The position numbers and the translations under genes were made by a program. Of a stretch of 64,000 bases of DNA, positions 16,222 to 25,712 are shown piece after piece. Origin of the DNA: an uncultured Bacteroidota bacterium (GTDB taxonomy: Bacteria > Bacteroidota > Bacteroidia > AKYH767-A > OLB10); the NCBI GenBank assembly GCA_900696575.1, contig CAADHD010000010.1:106680-170679 (forward strand). Reading direction: 5' to 3'. Every line of letters starts with the position of its first letter. The first letter of the stretch is position 1. The notes beneath the pieces are model-generated. The model searched no databases. It saw only the letters and a list, made by a program, of their open reading frames with translations, and had not been told where the DNA came from.

Positions 16222-16896
16222 ATGAAAAAAGCATTATTCACTGCCGCCATCTTAATTTCTTCAATTACAGTTAACGCTCAATGGAAAGGAAGTTATACTA
16301 TGATTATTGAGCCGCACAAAGCAAAAGAAGCAGTTACCGCTTTTCTTAATTTTATGGAAAACAAAATGGCTATGGAAATGGCTATGGGTAAAGATGCATC
16401 GGTGGTCAGAAGCATTTTTGATTTTAAAAATAATACGATTACAACAACTACCGAAAAAGAAGGAAGCAACAAATTCGCTATGGTTATGAAACTGAGAGAA
16501 GATGTGCTGGAAAAATCCAATGAAGATGTTCAGTTTAAAACCACAGAGGAACAACGTACCATAGACGGATACCTTTGCACCAAAGTAATTGCTGAAACCA
16601 AAGACGGCATTACCGAAATGTGGCTTACCAGAGATTTAAACCTTAGTTATGAAAATACCATTGGCATGATGCCGAAAACAAAAAATAATCCTACTTCCGG
16701 TTTTTTAAAGGACTTAAAACAGTGGAAAGGCATAGAAGGATTTCCAATTGAAATGATTTCTTATCAGAAAAAGAAACCGGAAGAAAAGAGCTCCATCCGT
16801 TTTAAAGACATCAAATCAGACGTAGTCAATGAAAAAGCATTTGATCTGAGCGGGTTTCAGGTCATGGACATGACACAAATGCTCAAAGGAAAATAA
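16222..16896 (+). CDS. DUF4412 family exported protein
   Basis: A 224-residue protein with a signal peptide (MKKALFTAAILISSITVNA, about 1-19) starting at ATG 16222; six to eight extra codons upstream would run into the divergent gene. The mature part has the DUF4412 layout: a strand meeting the substrate side (WKGSYTMIIEP), TTEEQRTIDGYLCTKV, then EMWLTRDLNLSYEN and GFPIEMISYQ. This lipoprotein-like fold resembles LolA/outer-membrane sorting proteins, but no function is established. The following DUF3467 gene starts 11 bases later. Confidence 0.75.
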   Translation: MKKALFTAAILISSITVNAQWKGSYTMIIEPHKAKEAVTAFLNFMENKMAMEMAMGKDASVVRSIFDFKNNTITTTTEKEGSNKFAMVMKLREDVLEKSNEDVQFKTTEEQRTIDGYLCTKVIAETKDGITEMWLTRDLNLSYENTIGMMPKTKNNPTSGFLKDLKQWKGIEGFPIEMISYQKKKPEEKSSIRFKDIKSDVVNEKAFDLSGFQVMDMTQMLKGK

Positions 16897-16907
16897 AAAA
16901 GAAAATC

Positions 16908-17216
16908 ATGGAAGATAAAAATCAAAACCAACTGAACATTGAACTTAGCGAGGAAGTTGCCGAAGGCATTTACAGCAACTTAGCCATCATTACACACTCC
17001 AATTCAGAATTTGTACTGGACTTTGTAAAAGTGATGCCCGGTGTACCAAAAGCAAAGGTAAAATCGCGCATTGTGCTCACTCCGCAACATGCCAAAAGAT
17101 TATTGGCAGCCCTCAGCGATAACATCAGCAAATTTGAAAGCGTACACGGCACCATAAAACAAACAGAAGCCATTGGCCTGCCCATGAATTTTGGCGGACC
17201 CACCGCTCAGGCCTGA
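16908..17216 (+). CDS. DUF3467 family protein
   Basis: A 102-residue soluble protein matching the DUF3467 family in size and motifs (LSEEVAEGIYSNLAIITHSNSEFVLDFV, MPGVPKAKVKSRIVLTPQHAKRLLAAL). The family is widespread in bacteria and structurally simple, with no settled function. It has no signal peptide. It follows the DUF4412 gene by 11 bases and precedes the glycosyltransferase by about 50, so it may be part of the same transcript. Confidence 0.85.
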   Translation: MEDKNQNQLNIELSEEVAEGIYSNLAIITHSNSEFVLDFVKVMPGVPKAKVKSRIVLTPQHAKRLLAALSDNISKFESVHGTIKQTEAIGLPMNFGGPTAQA

Positions 17217-17265
17217 TTTATCCGATAATCCGGAAATTATTCCGGTCATGAGATTCCGTTAAACA

Positions 17266-18435
17266 GTGAAACTGCTTTTCGTTACTCCTTATTATGTTCC
17301 CGCATGGAGGTATGGCGGCCCTCCGCAATGTATGGCTGATCTGGCAAAGCATTTTACTTCTCATCATCACATCCAAACCCATGTAATAACCCTTAATGCC
17401 AACGGACGTGAGACATTATTCGAAAGCAATGAGCCTGTAACAAAAACGGTTGATGGTGTCACCGTTCATTACCTGCCCCGTGCAAAAAATTTCACAGGCT
17501 ATTCTTATTTCTACTCGTCCCTGATTGATGACTATCTGGAACGTTATAAAGGCGTTGACATTGTTCATGTACATACTCTGTTCAATGCCTTTTCAAAAAA
17601 AGGAATGCAGTTCGCTGTAAAGAATAACATTCCGTTTATACTCACTCCTCATGGTATGCTGAGCGATTACAGTTTAAAAAAATCATTGGTGGTGAAGAAA
17701 ATACATCGCCTGCTCTTTGATAATAAGCTAATCAGCAAAGCATATTCAGTACACTTCACGGCAACAGGCGAGGCCAACCGCGCTGAAATGAACCGTGAAA
17801 TAAAAAAAACAATAATTCCGCTCGGATTTGAGTTTAATACACAGGACTTTTTTGAAGAAAAGAAAGAATCGGAAGTTTTTAAAATGATGTTTCTGGGAAG
17901 GCTGCAACCCATCAAAGGGTTAGAACCCCTGCTTCATGCCATTGCAGGTCTGGAAGAAAAAGTAAAATGCAGGCTTGTATTTGATATTTACGGAGGAGAT
18001 GAAAACAATTACCGGCAACAACTTATAAAACTTATTACATGGCTCAAACTTGAAAATCTTGTTAAACTGCGTGGCCCCGTGAATGCTCAAGAAAGAACAG
18101 AAGCGTTTAAACAACACGATGTGCTGGCTCTTACCAGTTATCATGAAAACTTCGGAATGGCTGCTGCCGAAGCTATGGCTGCCGGCCTGCCGGTTTTTCT
18201 TTCTGATCAGGTAAGTCTTGCTTCTTTTGTACTCGAAAACCGGTGCGGATGGGTTACAGCTATTGATGAAAGGCTTATTCAAAAATCAGTTTATGAAATG
18301 TTTTACACTACACTTGCCGAACGAAACAAGATGGGAATGCGCGCTTTTAACTCTGTGCGAAAGCATTTTAATATGAACACTGTCGGTGAACAGTTCGTAA
18401 GTTTATACCAACAAGCAATAAGCAACAAACAATGA
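17266..18435 (+). CDS. Glycosyltransferase family 4
   Basis: A 389-residue GT-B glycosyltransferase starting at GTG 17266. The N-terminus has KLLFVTPYYVPAWRYGGPP (glycine-rich acceptor loop) and HVHTLFNAF, and the middle has ILTPHGML. The C-terminal Rossmann half has MFLGRLQPIKGLEPLLHAI and the nucleotide-sugar motif YHENFGMAAAEAMAAGLPV, a typical EX7E arrangement. It transfers a sugar from a nucleotide donor; donor and acceptor are unknown. It overlaps the lipoprotein gene downstream by 4 bases and is not beside the main glycan locus. Confidence 0.88.
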   Translation: MKLLFVTPYYVPAWRYGGPPQCMADLAKHFTSHHHIQTHVITLNANGRETLFESNEPVTKTVDGVTVHYLPRAKNFTGYSYFYSSLIDDYLERYKGVDIVHVHTLFNAFSKKGMQFAVKNNIPFILTPHGMLSDYSLKKSLVVKKIHRLLFDNKLISKAYSVHFTATGEANRAEMNREIKKTIIPLGFEFNTQDFFEEKKESEVFKMMFLGRLQPIKGLEPLLHAIAGLEEKVKCRLVFDIYGGDENNYRQQLIKLITWLKLENLVKLRGPVNAQERTEAFKQHDVLALTSYHENFGMAAAEAMAAGLPVFLSDQVSLASFVLENRCGWVTAIDERLIQKSVYEMFYTTLAERNKMGMRAFNSVRKHFNMNTVGEQFVSLYQQAISNKQ

Positions 18436-18932
18436 GAAATCTTCAAATACTATTTTACGCAGCAGGATTGTTTTTTTTAATTGCATGTAAAGACACATCA
18501 AGAAAAAAAACAGATGCTGCAACATCTGCTGCCTCCCCGCAAATAACAGAAGAACATTCTGTTCCGGATACGCTTCGCATGCGATCTGAACGTCAGGTCA
18601 TTTTCTTTTTGCCCGATGATGAGGAAATCAATAAAATGACAGAAGCAGATAAAGAAGGCCAGGTAATTGAAACCATCAGTGACTTTATCTATTACAGCAG
18701 TATGGTTTGCGATTCATTAAGCGACTACAGCATTATATGCTCCCCGGTTACTTCTCACATCATCATGACGCAAGACACCTCAGCAAAGGCATTTATTTTC
18801 GACCGTAAAGACGCACAGCAAATCACAGGCATGATTGTTTACGATGGAAGTTCCACTCCTGAAATTAACTACGGAGTAGCAGACTACAATGAATGGATGG
18901 GAATAATAAAAAAGAAACTGAAGCTGAATTAA
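18432..18932 (+). CDS. Lipoprotein of unknown function
   Basis: A 166-residue protein with a lipoprotein signal (FFLIACKD, Cys19) followed by a Ser/Thr/Ala-rich linker (about 22-45) and a small alpha/beta domain (QVIFFLPDDEEINKM, IETISDFIYYSSM). I recognise no family. Its ATG overlaps the glycosyltransferase stop as ATGA, so the two are translationally coupled. Its stop meets the methyltransferase stop on the other strand. Confidence 0.7.
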   Translation: MRNLQILFYAAGLFFLIACKDTSRKKTDAATSAASPQITEEHSVPDTLRMRSERQVIFFLPDDEEINKMTEADKEGQVIETISDFIYYSSMVCDSLSDYSIICSPVTSHIIMTQDTSAKAFIFDRKDAQQITGMIVYDGSSTPEINYGVADYNEWMGIIKKKLKLN

Positions 18933-19814
18933 TTACTGTTTCACCGCTTCCATATACATACTCAGCCTTGGAGTATTAGTATCAAAATAATCGGTATTAC
19001 GCATAACGGCCGAACGGCTTTGCCCCCAACGTGAAGAATACACTTCCTGAAATCCAGCATTGTTTAACATGCTGCCCATTTTCTCTTCGGTAAACCAGTT
19101 CATGTGATGATAGGGGAAGCGTTGCTGCAGTTCCACTGGGCAGCGGTTAATACAATAATCAAGTGCGTCTTCCATTTTCATGGAGCTGAAAATGCGATAC
19201 ATTTCCTCATCCGAAATTCTTTGTTCAGCACCAATATCGGTAATCTCAGAAGCAGTAGAAGCAAAATCTTCAAGGAAAACCTGCGTTAGCGTAGCTTCCC
19301 TTAAAGGTATCTTCAAATTGAATTCATGCCAGTTTCCGTCAGGATAGCTATTTGGAACCCAAAAGAAAAAATCTGTATCGCCATCACGCCAGGCACGATA
19401 AGTAAGTTTAATGTCCGGAGTTGTAATGCGGATAATGCCTCCGGGTTTCAGCATACGGTATGCCTCTTTCAAAAAAAAACTAACCGCCTGATTGGTTACG
19501 TGCTCCAAGGTATGGGAAGTATAAATCAATTCGGCTGAAGAACTTTCAACAGGCAGCGGTTGCAGGCTCATCAGGTCATGATGAATGGCAAAATCTCCGG
19601 GAAGTACTACCGTGCCATCTTGCTTTTTGAAAAAGTCAATAATAGTCCATGCCGGATGAAAAAAAGAAGCCTGGCCAACATTGTAAAATCTTTTCTCATC
19701 AATAGCTTTTCTGCCATGAATTTTTAAATACAAATTAATATCTGATTTTTTGGAAGCCGCATTTACTTTCAGATCTAATTTATTAAGAATTTTACTGATT
19801 ATGCCCTTAATCAT
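18933..19814 (-). CDS. Class I SAM-dependent methyltransferase
   Basis: A 293-residue protein with the C-terminal half of the class I methyltransferase signature: AELIYTSHTLEHVTN, then EAYRMLKPGGIIRITTPD. The usual glycine-rich motif I is not obvious; the region before it reads VLPGDFAIHHDLMSLQPLP. A distal part (about 220-290) has a second small domain with WFTEEKMGSMLNNAGF. The substrate is unknown; similar proteins sit in glycan clusters. Its ATG shares one base with the aminotransferase stop (TGATG), so the two are co-translated. Confidence 0.78.
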   Translation of the reverse strand: MIKGIISKILNKLDLKVNAASKKSDINLYLKIHGRKAIDEKRFYNVGQASFFHPAWTIIDFFKKQDGTVVLPGDFAIHHDLMSLQPLPVESSSAELIYTSHTLEHVTNQAVSFFLKEAYRMLKPGGIIRITTPDIKLTYRAWRDGDTDFFFWVPNSYPDGNWHEFNLKIPLREATLTQVFLEDFASTASEITDIGAEQRISDEEMYRIFSSMKMEDALDYCINRCPVELQQRFPYHHMNWFTEEKMGSMLNNAGFQEVYSSRWGQSRSAVMRNTDYFDTNTPRLSMYMEAVKQ

Positions 19815-21007
19815 CAGTTTAGTTTCGCCAGCGATTCAGATATACGACCAATAGCTTTAACCAGGTCTTCGTCAGCCGCAGCATAAGAAATGCGGATACA
19901 TTGATTATCGCCAAAAGCTTCGCCAGTAACTAAAGAAACACGGGCATCGCGCAGCAGGAACATGCAGAGATCCTCAGGTGTATGAATCACTGTTCCATTG
20001 TACTGCTTTCCGAAAAAAGCGCTCACATCGGGGAAAACATAAAACGCTCCCTGAGGTTGATTGACTTTAAGACCGGGGATTTCTTTAAGCAGTTTAAGCA
20101 CTAAATCGCGCCTGCGCTCGAAAGCTTTGAACATGATTTTATTTTCAGCATCATCGCGGCTTATGGCCGCAATGGTGGCACGCTGTGCTATGGAAGATGC
20201 AGCCGATGTAAATTGTCCTTGCATTTTATCGCAGGCTTGTGCCAGAAATTTTTCGGCAGCAAGATAACCGATACGCCATCCTGTCATGGCATATGATTTA
20301 GAAACTCCGTTCACAATAATGACACGACTCCGTATGCTATCAAACTGTGCAATGCTTTCATGTTTGCCAATGAAGTTGATATGCTCATAGATTTCATCAC
20401 TGAGGATGAATATATTTTCATGTTTTTCAAAAACAGAAGCCAGCACTTTCAATTCATCACGTGTATAAACTGTTCCGGTAGGGTTGCAGGGCGATGAAAA
20501 TATAAACATTCGTGTTTTTGAAGTAATGGCATTACTAAGTTGTTTTTCTGTAATTTTAAAATCACTTGCGATATCAGTCGGTATAAAGACCGGCACTCCG
20601 CCAGCCAACTGAATAATCTGAGAGTAGCTTACCCAATAAGGCGAAGGAACAATAACTTCATCACCGGGATTGATAGTGCAGAGAACCGCATTGGCAATGC
20701 ATTGTTTGGCACCGGTTGAAACCACAATCTGATCGGGGGTATAAGTAAGATTGTTTTCGCGTTTAAGTTTATCGCAAATGGCCTGTCTTAAATCCATATA
20801 ACCGGAAATTGGCGGATAGTGGGTATACCCGTCATCAATGGCTTTTTTGGCGGCTTCTCGTATGTACGCGGGAGTAACAAAATCAGGTTCGCCCAGACTA
20901 AGGCTTATTATATCATGTCCCTGCTCACGCAATTCGCGGCTTATGCGCGCCATGGCAATGGTTTGTGATTCGTGAAGGCTTTCAATGCGGTCTGCTAACT
21001 TCATCAT
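19814..21007 (-). CDS. PLP-dependent aminotransferase, class I/II (aspartate aminotransferase-like)
   Basis: A 397-residue fold-type I aminotransferase of normal length. Landmarks are the substrate loop LSLGEPDF (36-43), Asn175 of SPCNPTG, SDEIY (Asp204, Tyr207) and the PLP-binding Lys237 in SKSYAMTGWR. The best match in layout is the aspartate/prephenate aminotransferase subgroup (AspC-like), which moves amino groups between aspartate or aromatic amino acids and 2-oxoglutarate. The exact substrate cannot be fixed from sequence alone. The gene overlaps the methyltransferase downstream by one base and follows the phosphoribosyltransferase by 36 bases. Confidence 0.9.
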   Translation of the reverse strand: MMKLADRIESLHESQTIAMARISRELREQGHDIISLSLGEPDFVTPAYIREAAKKAIDDGYTHYPPISGYMDLRQAICDKLKRENNLTYTPDQIVVSTGAKQCIANAVLCTINPGDEVIVPSPYWVSYSQIIQLAGGVPVFIPTDIASDFKITEKQLSNAITSKTRMFIFSSPCNPTGTVYTRDELKVLASVFEKHENIFILSDEIYEHINFIGKHESIAQFDSIRSRVIIVNGVSKSYAMTGWRIGYLAAEKFLAQACDKMQGQFTSAASSIAQRATIAAISRDDAENKIMFKAFERRRDLVLKLLKEIPGLKVNQPQGAFYVFPDVSAFFGKQYNGTVIHTPEDLCMFLLRDARVSLVTGEAFGDNQCIRISYAAADEDLVKAIGRISESLAKLN

Positions 21008-21043
21008 GATTTCTTTTATGGAATTATTGATTCTCGCTTTTCA

Positions 21044-21553
21044 TCAGCTAAGGTAAACCGATTCATTATGTGATTTTAAATCGCAGGTAATGTGTTCCTG
21101 CAAGGTGGTGCTGAGCGTTATACCAACAAAATCTGCATTGACCGGATAACGTTTATGGTCGCGGTCAACCAGCAGTACAGTACGCAGTTTTTTCAAATCG
21201 GCATTCAGAATTTTACGCAACGAATACATCAAAGTTTTTCCGGAATTCAACACATCATCCACCAGAATAACAACTTTTCCATGCATTTCGTTGGCTGGCA
21301 TTGAAATTTCAATCGGAGTTTCCAGAGGATGGTCTTTATCAATTTTGATTTCGACAAGCGTGGTTTTCAGTTTACAGATTTCTTTGAGCGCTTTTTCAAT
21401 TTTTTCGGCAAGAAGGTAGCCGTTTTTTCTTATTCCGGCAATGATGATTTCTTTTTCGGTATAACAATCCTCATAAATCTGAAAGGCGATTCTGTTTATG
21501 CGTTGCTCAATTTGTTTCTTATCGAGAAGTAAGGTTTTTGAATTCTGCGGCAT
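21044..21553 (-). CDS. Phosphoribosyltransferase family protein (PyrR-like)
   Basis: A 169-residue type I phosphoribosyltransferase with the PRPP loop VVILVDDVLNSGKTLMYSL and the flanking IIAGIRKNGYLLAEKIEKAL and VLLVDRDHKRYPV. The size and layout recall PyrR, the uracil phosphoribosyltransferase and RNA-binding regulator of the pyr operon. Whether it regulates RNA is unknown; no pyr genes are nearby. It could equally be a salvage enzyme. It lies about 120 bases downstream of ruvB. Confidence 0.8.
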   Translation of the reverse strand: MPQNSKTLLLDKKQIEQRINRIAFQIYEDCYTEKEIIIAGIRKNGYLLAEKIEKALKEICKLKTTLVEIKIDKDHPLETPIEISMPANEMHGKVVILVDDVLNSGKTLMYSLRKILNADLKKLRTVLLVDRDHKRYPVNADFVGITLSTTLQEHITCDLKSHNESVYLS

Positions 21554-21672
21554 CGGTAAACAGGTATTGATTTCTTACAAATAAACGAAGACTATTAAAA
21601 CCGGAAATACAAAGCTGTGAAGTTTTATACAGAATGGATGTGTAAAGAATACAGCAATCAGCCATTCGCAAA

Positions 21673-22704
21673 TCAATCGAACAAACCGGGCAATTTACCT
21701 CCGGCAGTAAATGGACGGTTAAGATGGGCAAATGCTTTGGGGGTTACTTCTCTTCCCCGTGGCGTCCGTTGAAGAAATCCCTCCATAATCAGAAAAGGTT
21801 CATATACTTCTTCAATGGTTCCTGCTTCTTCGCCTACGGCAGTAGCAATGGTATTCAATCCTACCGGACCGCCTTTAAACTTATCAATGATAGCAGAAAG
21901 AATAAGGTTGTCCATTCGGTCGAGGCCATGGGCATCTACATGCAATGCCTGAAGTGCATGACGGGTAATAGGCAAATCAATTACACCATTGCTTTTAACC
22001 TGGGCAAAATCGCGTACTCTTCGCAGCAAGGCATTGGCAATTCTTGGAGTGCCTCGGCTTCTGCGCGAAATTTCTTCGGATGCTTCTTTTTCAATATCTG
22101 TTTTTAAAATGGAAGCCGAGCGTTTAATGATGGAAGTTAGCAATGTTGCATCGTAATACTCAAGCCTTGAGGTGATGCTGAACCGGTCGCGCAACGGAGC
22201 TGTGAGCAACCCGCTGCGGGTAGTGGCCCCGATAAGTGTGAAAGGATTTATTTTTAACTGAACAGAACGTGCACTCGGACCGCTGTCAATCATAATATCA
22301 ATGCGAAAATCTTCCATAGCTGAATACAGGTATTCTTCCACCACAGGGCTCAATCGGTGTATTTCGTCTATAAATAAAACATCGTGGGGTTCAAGCCCGG
22401 TAAGCAATCCTGCCAGATCACCCGGTTTATCTATAACAGGGCCTGATGTGATTTTGATGTTAACGCCTAACTCATTGGCAATTATATGAGCCAGCGTAGT
22501 TTTACCCAATCCCGGAGGGCCATGCAGCAATACATGATCAAGCGCTTCGTTTCTGAGCCGGGCAGCTTCCACAAAAACTTTTAGATTTTCGACAACATTG
22601 TTCTGTCCTTCAAAATCGGAAAACGAAAGCGGACGCAGCGCTTTTTCCATTTCACGTTCTACAGCAGAAAGATGCTGAGCATCGGGGTCTAAATTTTTAT
22701 TCAA
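21673..22704 (-). CDS. ruvB: Holliday junction branch migration ATPase RuvB
   Basis: A 343-residue AAA+ protein of normal RuvB length. It has Walker [10 protein letters not shown], the RuvB-specific [13 protein letters not shown], Walker [10 protein letters not shown], sensor 1 [10 protein letters not shown], the arginine finger region APLRDRFSI and a C-terminal winged helix ending [17 protein letters not shown]. With RuvA it drives branch migration of Holliday junctions during recombination and repair. RuvA and RuvC are not in the window. Confidence 0.97.
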   Translation of the reverse strand: MNKNLDPDAQHLSAVEREMEKALRPLSFSDFEGQNNVVENLKVFVEAARLRNEALDHVLLHGPPGLGKTTLAHIIANELGVNIKITSGPVIDKPGDLAGLLTGLEPHDVLFIDEIHRLSPVVEEYLYSAMEDFRIDIMIDSGPSARSVQLKINPFTLIGATTRSGLLTAPLRDRFSITSRLEYYDATLLTSIIKRSASILKTDIEKEASEEISRRSRGTPRIANALLRRVRDFAQVKSNGVIDLPITRHALQALHVDAHGLDRMDNLILSAIIDKFKGGPVGLNTIATAVGEEAGTIEEVYEPFLIMEGFLQRTPRGREVTPKAFAHLNRPFTAGGKLPGLFD

Positions 22705-22724
22705 TGGAAGCGGTGTTCAGGCAA

Positions 22725-22732
22725 CAAAAGTA
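22725..22732 (-). promoter_or_regulatory. -7 promoter box TACTTTTG for ruvB
   Basis: The minus strand reads TACTTTTG, an exact TAnnTTTG match, 20 bases before the ruvB ATG at 22704. No TTG is seen at 17-23 bases upstream, so only the -7 element is supported. Confidence 0.4.
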
Positions 22733-22761
22733 AAGCGAAGTTTTAATAACCCATAAAAGAC

Positions 22762-22785
22762 AAAAGCCCTGTTTTAAGGGCTTTT
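22762..22785 (-). terminator. Terminator after pnp
   Basis: AAAAGCCCT (22762-22770) and AGGGCTTTT (22777-22785) form a perfect 9-base stem with a 6-base loop, flanked by A/T runs on both sides. It lies just after the pnp stop and would end that transcript; the symmetric flanks could let it act in either direction. Confidence 0.75.
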
Positions 22786-22809
22786 ATTCATACGGCAGAA
22801 ATGCAGCGT

Positions 22810-24969
22810 TTAGTTTTTCTCATCCCCAACCGGCTTGCGTTCTTTTCGTTGCGGTTTTTCGGTAAGTACTTTATGAGAGAGTTTCATCTTTCCGGTTTTC
22901 TGGTCAATCTCCAGCAATTTTACACGGATGTGATCACCGGTTTTTAAAACATCTTCCACCTTGGCTACCCTGTCCCATGAAATTTCGGAGATATGAAGTA
23001 ACCCCTCTTTACCGGGCATCACCTCAACGAATGCACCGAATGCCTGAATATTTTTTACAATGCCATCATAAATTTCGCCAACTTCAGGAACAGCCGTTAT
23101 GGCAAGAATGCGTGCTTTTGCTTTTTCAATACTTGATTTATCGCTCGATGCAATTTCAATTACCCCTTCATCGCCTACCTCTTCAATGGTAATTACGGTT
23201 CCGGTTTCGCGCTGCATTTCCTGAATGACTTCACCGCCTTTTCCGATAACTGCACCAATAAAATCTTTGGGTATGCGCATAGTTTCTATTCGGGGAGCAT
23301 GAGGTTTGTAATCTTCGTTAGGCTTCGAAATGGTTTTGTTCATTTCCTTAAGGATATGGAGCCTTCCTTCGCGTGCCTGCTCCAAAGCCTGAAGCATGAC
23401 ATCAAACGGAAGTCCCTGTACTTTCAGATCCATCTGGCAGGCACATATTCCTTTTTCGGTTCCGGTTACTTTAAAATCCATATCGCCCAAATGGTCTTCA
23501 TCACCAAGAATATCTGAAAGCACCACAAACTTTCCCTTTCCGTCAGAAATTAATCCCATGGCAATACCCGAAACTGCACTTCTGATTTTTACACCGGCAT
23601 CCATCAGGGCAAGTGATCCTGCACATACCGTTGCCATTGAAGATGATCCGTTGGATTCAAGGATATCCGAAACAATTCTGATGGTATAAGGATTCTGTGT
23701 TTCATCGGGCATCACAATTCTGAGCGAACGCATGGCTAAGTTACCATGACCGACTTCGCGTCTTCCAACTCCTCTGTTCGGACGTGCTTCTCCGGTTGAG
23801 AATGCAGGGAAATTATAATGCAGTAAAAATTTATTGGTTCCTTCAAACATGGCGCCATCAATAATCTGCTCATCTAATTTGGTTCCGAGAGTCACAGTAG
23901 TAAGCGCCTGGGTTTCTCCTCTTGTAAAAATGGCAGAACCATGAGTAGAAGGAAGGTAGTTTACTTCAGACCAAATCGGGCGGATGTTTTTCAAACCTCT
24001 TCCATCAAGTCTTTTGCTCTCATTCAGAATTACATTACGAACAGCATGGTATTCCACATCACCATAATACTTTTTGATTAAAGGAGCCTTTTCTTCCTGT
24101 TGATCTTCGGGAACAGATTGAAGGAATGTTTCCAATAAAGCATCAAATGCTGCTTTGCGTTCGTGTTTATTGGGATTACCTGTTCGGGCTATTTCGTACG
24201 CTTTATCGTAACATGCTTTCCAGATGGCGTCTTTTAATTCCGCATCATGAATTTCATGACAGTATTCGCGTTTTGGTTTATTGCCTGCGGCTGCTGCCAG
24301 CTCGAGTTGCCATCGGCACTGTTCCTTTATGGCTTCATGGGCATACTTGATGGCTTCAAGCATATCGGCTTCGCTCACCTCTTTTGCTTCGCCTTCTACC
24401 ATTACAATGTTTTCTGTGGTGCCGGCAACCATCAAATCCATATCTGCTTTCTTAAGATCTTCAATATACGGGTTAATGACTAATCTTCCATCTATTCGTG
24501 CTACACGTACTTCACTCATCGGGCCGTTAAAGGGAATATCGGTAATGGCGATGGCGGCCGATGCCGCTAATCCTGCAAGGCAATCGGGCATTATATTTTT
24601 ATCGGCAGAAATGAGAGTAATCATTACCTGAGTATCGGCATGATAATCTTCGGGAAAAAGCGGCCGAAGAGCACGGTCAATAAGGCGCGAAATCAGAATT
24701 TCATATTCTGACAAACGAGCTTCGCGTTTAAAAAACCCTCCCGGGAAACGTCCTGAGGATGCATATTTTTCCTGATAATCTACTGTTAAAGGAAGAAAGT
24801 CAACGCCTTCTTTAGCTTCTTTATTGGAAACAACTGTGGCGAGCAACATGCAATCGCCCATTCGAACTACTACAGATCCATCGGCCTGACGGGCAAGTTT
24901 GCCGGTTTCTATGATTATTTCCCTTCCGTCTTTTAACTGAAAGGCTTTGGTAATGGGAGTTGGTAACAT
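22810..24969 (-). CDS. pnp: Polyribonucleotide nucleotidyltransferase (PNPase)
   Basis: A 719-residue protein with the full PNPase order: RNase PH domain 1 (with [18 protein letters not shown]), an all-helical linker, RNase PH domain 2 ([17 protein letters not shown] and [19 protein letters not shown]), KH domain ([17 protein letters not shown], near 560) and S1 domain ([27 protein letters not shown]). It degrades RNA 3' to 5' with phosphate and can add tails. It lies downstream of rpsO on the same strand, the conserved rpsO-pnp order, with a terminator-like hairpin between them. Confidence 0.98.
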   Translation of the reverse strand: MLPTPITKAFQLKDGREIIIETGKLARQADGSVVVRMGDCMLLATVVSNKEAKEGVDFLPLTVDYQEKYASSGRFPGGFFKREARLSEYEILISRLIDRALRPLFPEDYHADTQVMITLISADKNIMPDCLAGLAASAAIAITDIPFNGPMSEVRVARIDGRLVINPYIEDLKKADMDLMVAGTTENIVMVEGEAKEVSEADMLEAIKYAHEAIKEQCRWQLELAAAAGNKPKREYCHEIHDAELKDAIWKACYDKAYEIARTGNPNKHERKAAFDALLETFLQSVPEDQQEEKAPLIKKYYGDVEYHAVRNVILNESKRLDGRGLKNIRPIWSEVNYLPSTHGSAIFTRGETQALTTVTLGTKLDEQIIDGAMFEGTNKFLLHYNFPAFSTGEARPNRGVGRREVGHGNLAMRSLRIVMPDETQNPYTIRIVSDILESNGSSSMATVCAGSLALMDAGVKIRSAVSGIAMGLISDGKGKFVVLSDILGDEDHLGDMDFKVTGTEKGICACQMDLKVQGLPFDVMLQALEQAREGRLHILKEMNKTISKPNEDYKPHAPRIETMRIPKDFIGAVIGKGGEVIQEMQRETGTVITIEEVGDEGVIEIASSDKSSIEKAKARILAITAVPEVGEIYDGIVKNIQAFGAFVEVMPGKEGLLHISEISWDRVAKVEDVLKTGDHIRVKLLEIDQKTGKMKLSHKVLTEKPQRKERKPVGDEKN

Positions 24970-24989
24970 GATTTGAAAAAATTAAAAAC

Positions 24990-25026
24990 GTTAAAAAAGA
25001 AAAAAGGCAACTTCAACATTGCCTTT
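24990..25026 (-). terminator. Hairpin with T-run after rpsO
   Basis: On the minus strand AAAGGCAA and TTGCCTTT (25003-25026) form an 8-base stem followed by a run rich in T down to about 24990. It would end most rpsO transcripts ahead of pnp, or act as a processing site between them. Confidence 0.7.
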
Positions 25027-25039
25027 CTGCTCTGTGTGG

Positions 25040-25309
25040 CTATTTCCTTATTCCTAATTCGCTGATTATTTTCCGATACCGCGTGATATCTTTTTTCTGC
25101 AGGTAATTTAAAAGGCTTCGCCTTTTACCTACTAGTTTAATCAGCGACCGTTGGGTACTGTAATCTTTGGGTTGAACGGCAAGATGGCCGGTCATTTGGT
25201 TAATAAGCTCGGTAAACTGAGCAATTTGTGTTTCGGGTGCTCCGGTATCTGCGGCTGATTTGCCGTACTTGGCAGCCAGTTCTTTTTTACGTTCTGCTGT
25301 TAAAGCCAT
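25040..25309 (-). CDS. rpsO: 30S ribosomal protein S15
   Basis: An 89-residue protein of normal S15 length, starting at ATG 25309 (MALTAERKKELAAKYG). It has GAPETQIAQFTELINQMTGHL and the rRNA-binding helix region SLIKLVGKRRSLLNYLQKKDITRYRKII. It binds the central domain of 16S rRNA early in 30S assembly. A frame running 17 codons further upstream is out of keeping with the family and lies in the leader. The promoter 34-63 bases upstream is clear. Confidence 0.97.
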   Translation of the reverse strand: MALTAERKKELAAKYGKSAADTGAPETQIAQFTELINQMTGHLAVQPKDYSTQRSLIKLVGKRRSLLNYLQKKDITRYRKIISELGIRK

Positions 25310-25342
25310 TGGTTTACAATTATTTACAGTTAAAATAGCCCG

Positions 25343-25372
25343 CAAATATAGCATCTGCAATCAGAAAACAAA
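25343..25372 (-). promoter_or_regulatory. Promoter of rpsO: TTTG-N18-TATATTTG
   Basis: Reading the minus strand, TTTG (25369-25372) is followed after 18 bases by TATATTTG (25343-25350), matching both Bacteroidota promoter elements exactly. The ATG at 25309 is 33 bases further on, leaving a leader of roughly 28 bases. This is one of the clearest promoters in the window. Confidence 0.65.
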
Positions 25373-25384
25373 GGGCTGAATGAT

Positions 25385-25476
25385 AAGACACCTATAAAAT
25401 TGCTTCTATCTTTTCTGGTTTAAATCTTCCTCTTTGTTTACTTCGTTTATTTAAACCATTGTGAGATGGGTGTCTT
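25385..25476. repeat. Nested inverted repeat between rpsO and glnN
   Basis: Outer arms AAGACACCTAT (25385-25395) and ATGGGTGTCTT (25466-25476) match at 10 of 11 positions. Inner arms TGGTTTAAAT (25416-25425) and ATTTAAACCA (25449-25458) match perfectly. On the minus strand an open frame without a start codon (25577 to the stop at 25392) crosses the whole repeat and encodes a basic tail (NKRSKQRGRFKPEKIEAIL). Together these suggest the end of a decayed mobile or multicopy element. Confidence 0.5.
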
Positions 25477-25615
25477 TTATTATTGTATGCGAAATAACCT
25501 GCAGGGTTAAAGAATTTTTTACTGAAATGGCAGTCGTCTTGGCTTCGTTGAGTAGTGAGGCAACAAAATTCTACGATTTAAAAAAACTCAACTAAAAATA
25601 CATTTTTTCATAATG

Positions 25616-25682
25616 CCCCCCTGTTTTTTGGCCATCTGTCACAAAAATTATGAACAATTTGACAAGTACCCCCCTGTTTTTT
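25616..25682. repeat. Direct repeat CCCCCCTGTTTTTT upstream of glnN
   Basis: The 14-mer CCCCCCTGTTTTTT occurs at 25616-25629 and 25669-25682, 53 bases apart. The second copy overlaps the likely promoter spacer and lies about 30 bases before the glnN ATG. The intervening bases are A/T-rich (TGTCACAAAAATTATGAAC). It may be a regulatory duplication or a slippage product. Confidence 0.45.
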
Positions 25683-25712
25683 TAGCTTCGCCCCCTTAAA
25701 AACATATAATTT

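Larger units (their letters stand above)
25373..25712. other. 340-base non-coding region between rpsO and glnN
   Basis: No gene with a start codon is seen here. Its left half holds the nested inverted repeat and the start-less open frame. Its right half is A/T-rich with two copies of a C6-TG-T6 sequence and presumably carries the glnN promoter. A candidate -7 box TAGCTTCG (25683-25690) has one mismatch to TAnnTTTG, with a TTTG 21 bases upstream (25658-25661). Confidence 0.5.

Noticed and set aside
25392..25577. A 61-codon frame as a real small protein
   Set aside because: It has no ATG, GTG or TTG start and overlaps the nested inverted repeat, so I report it only as a possible fragment.
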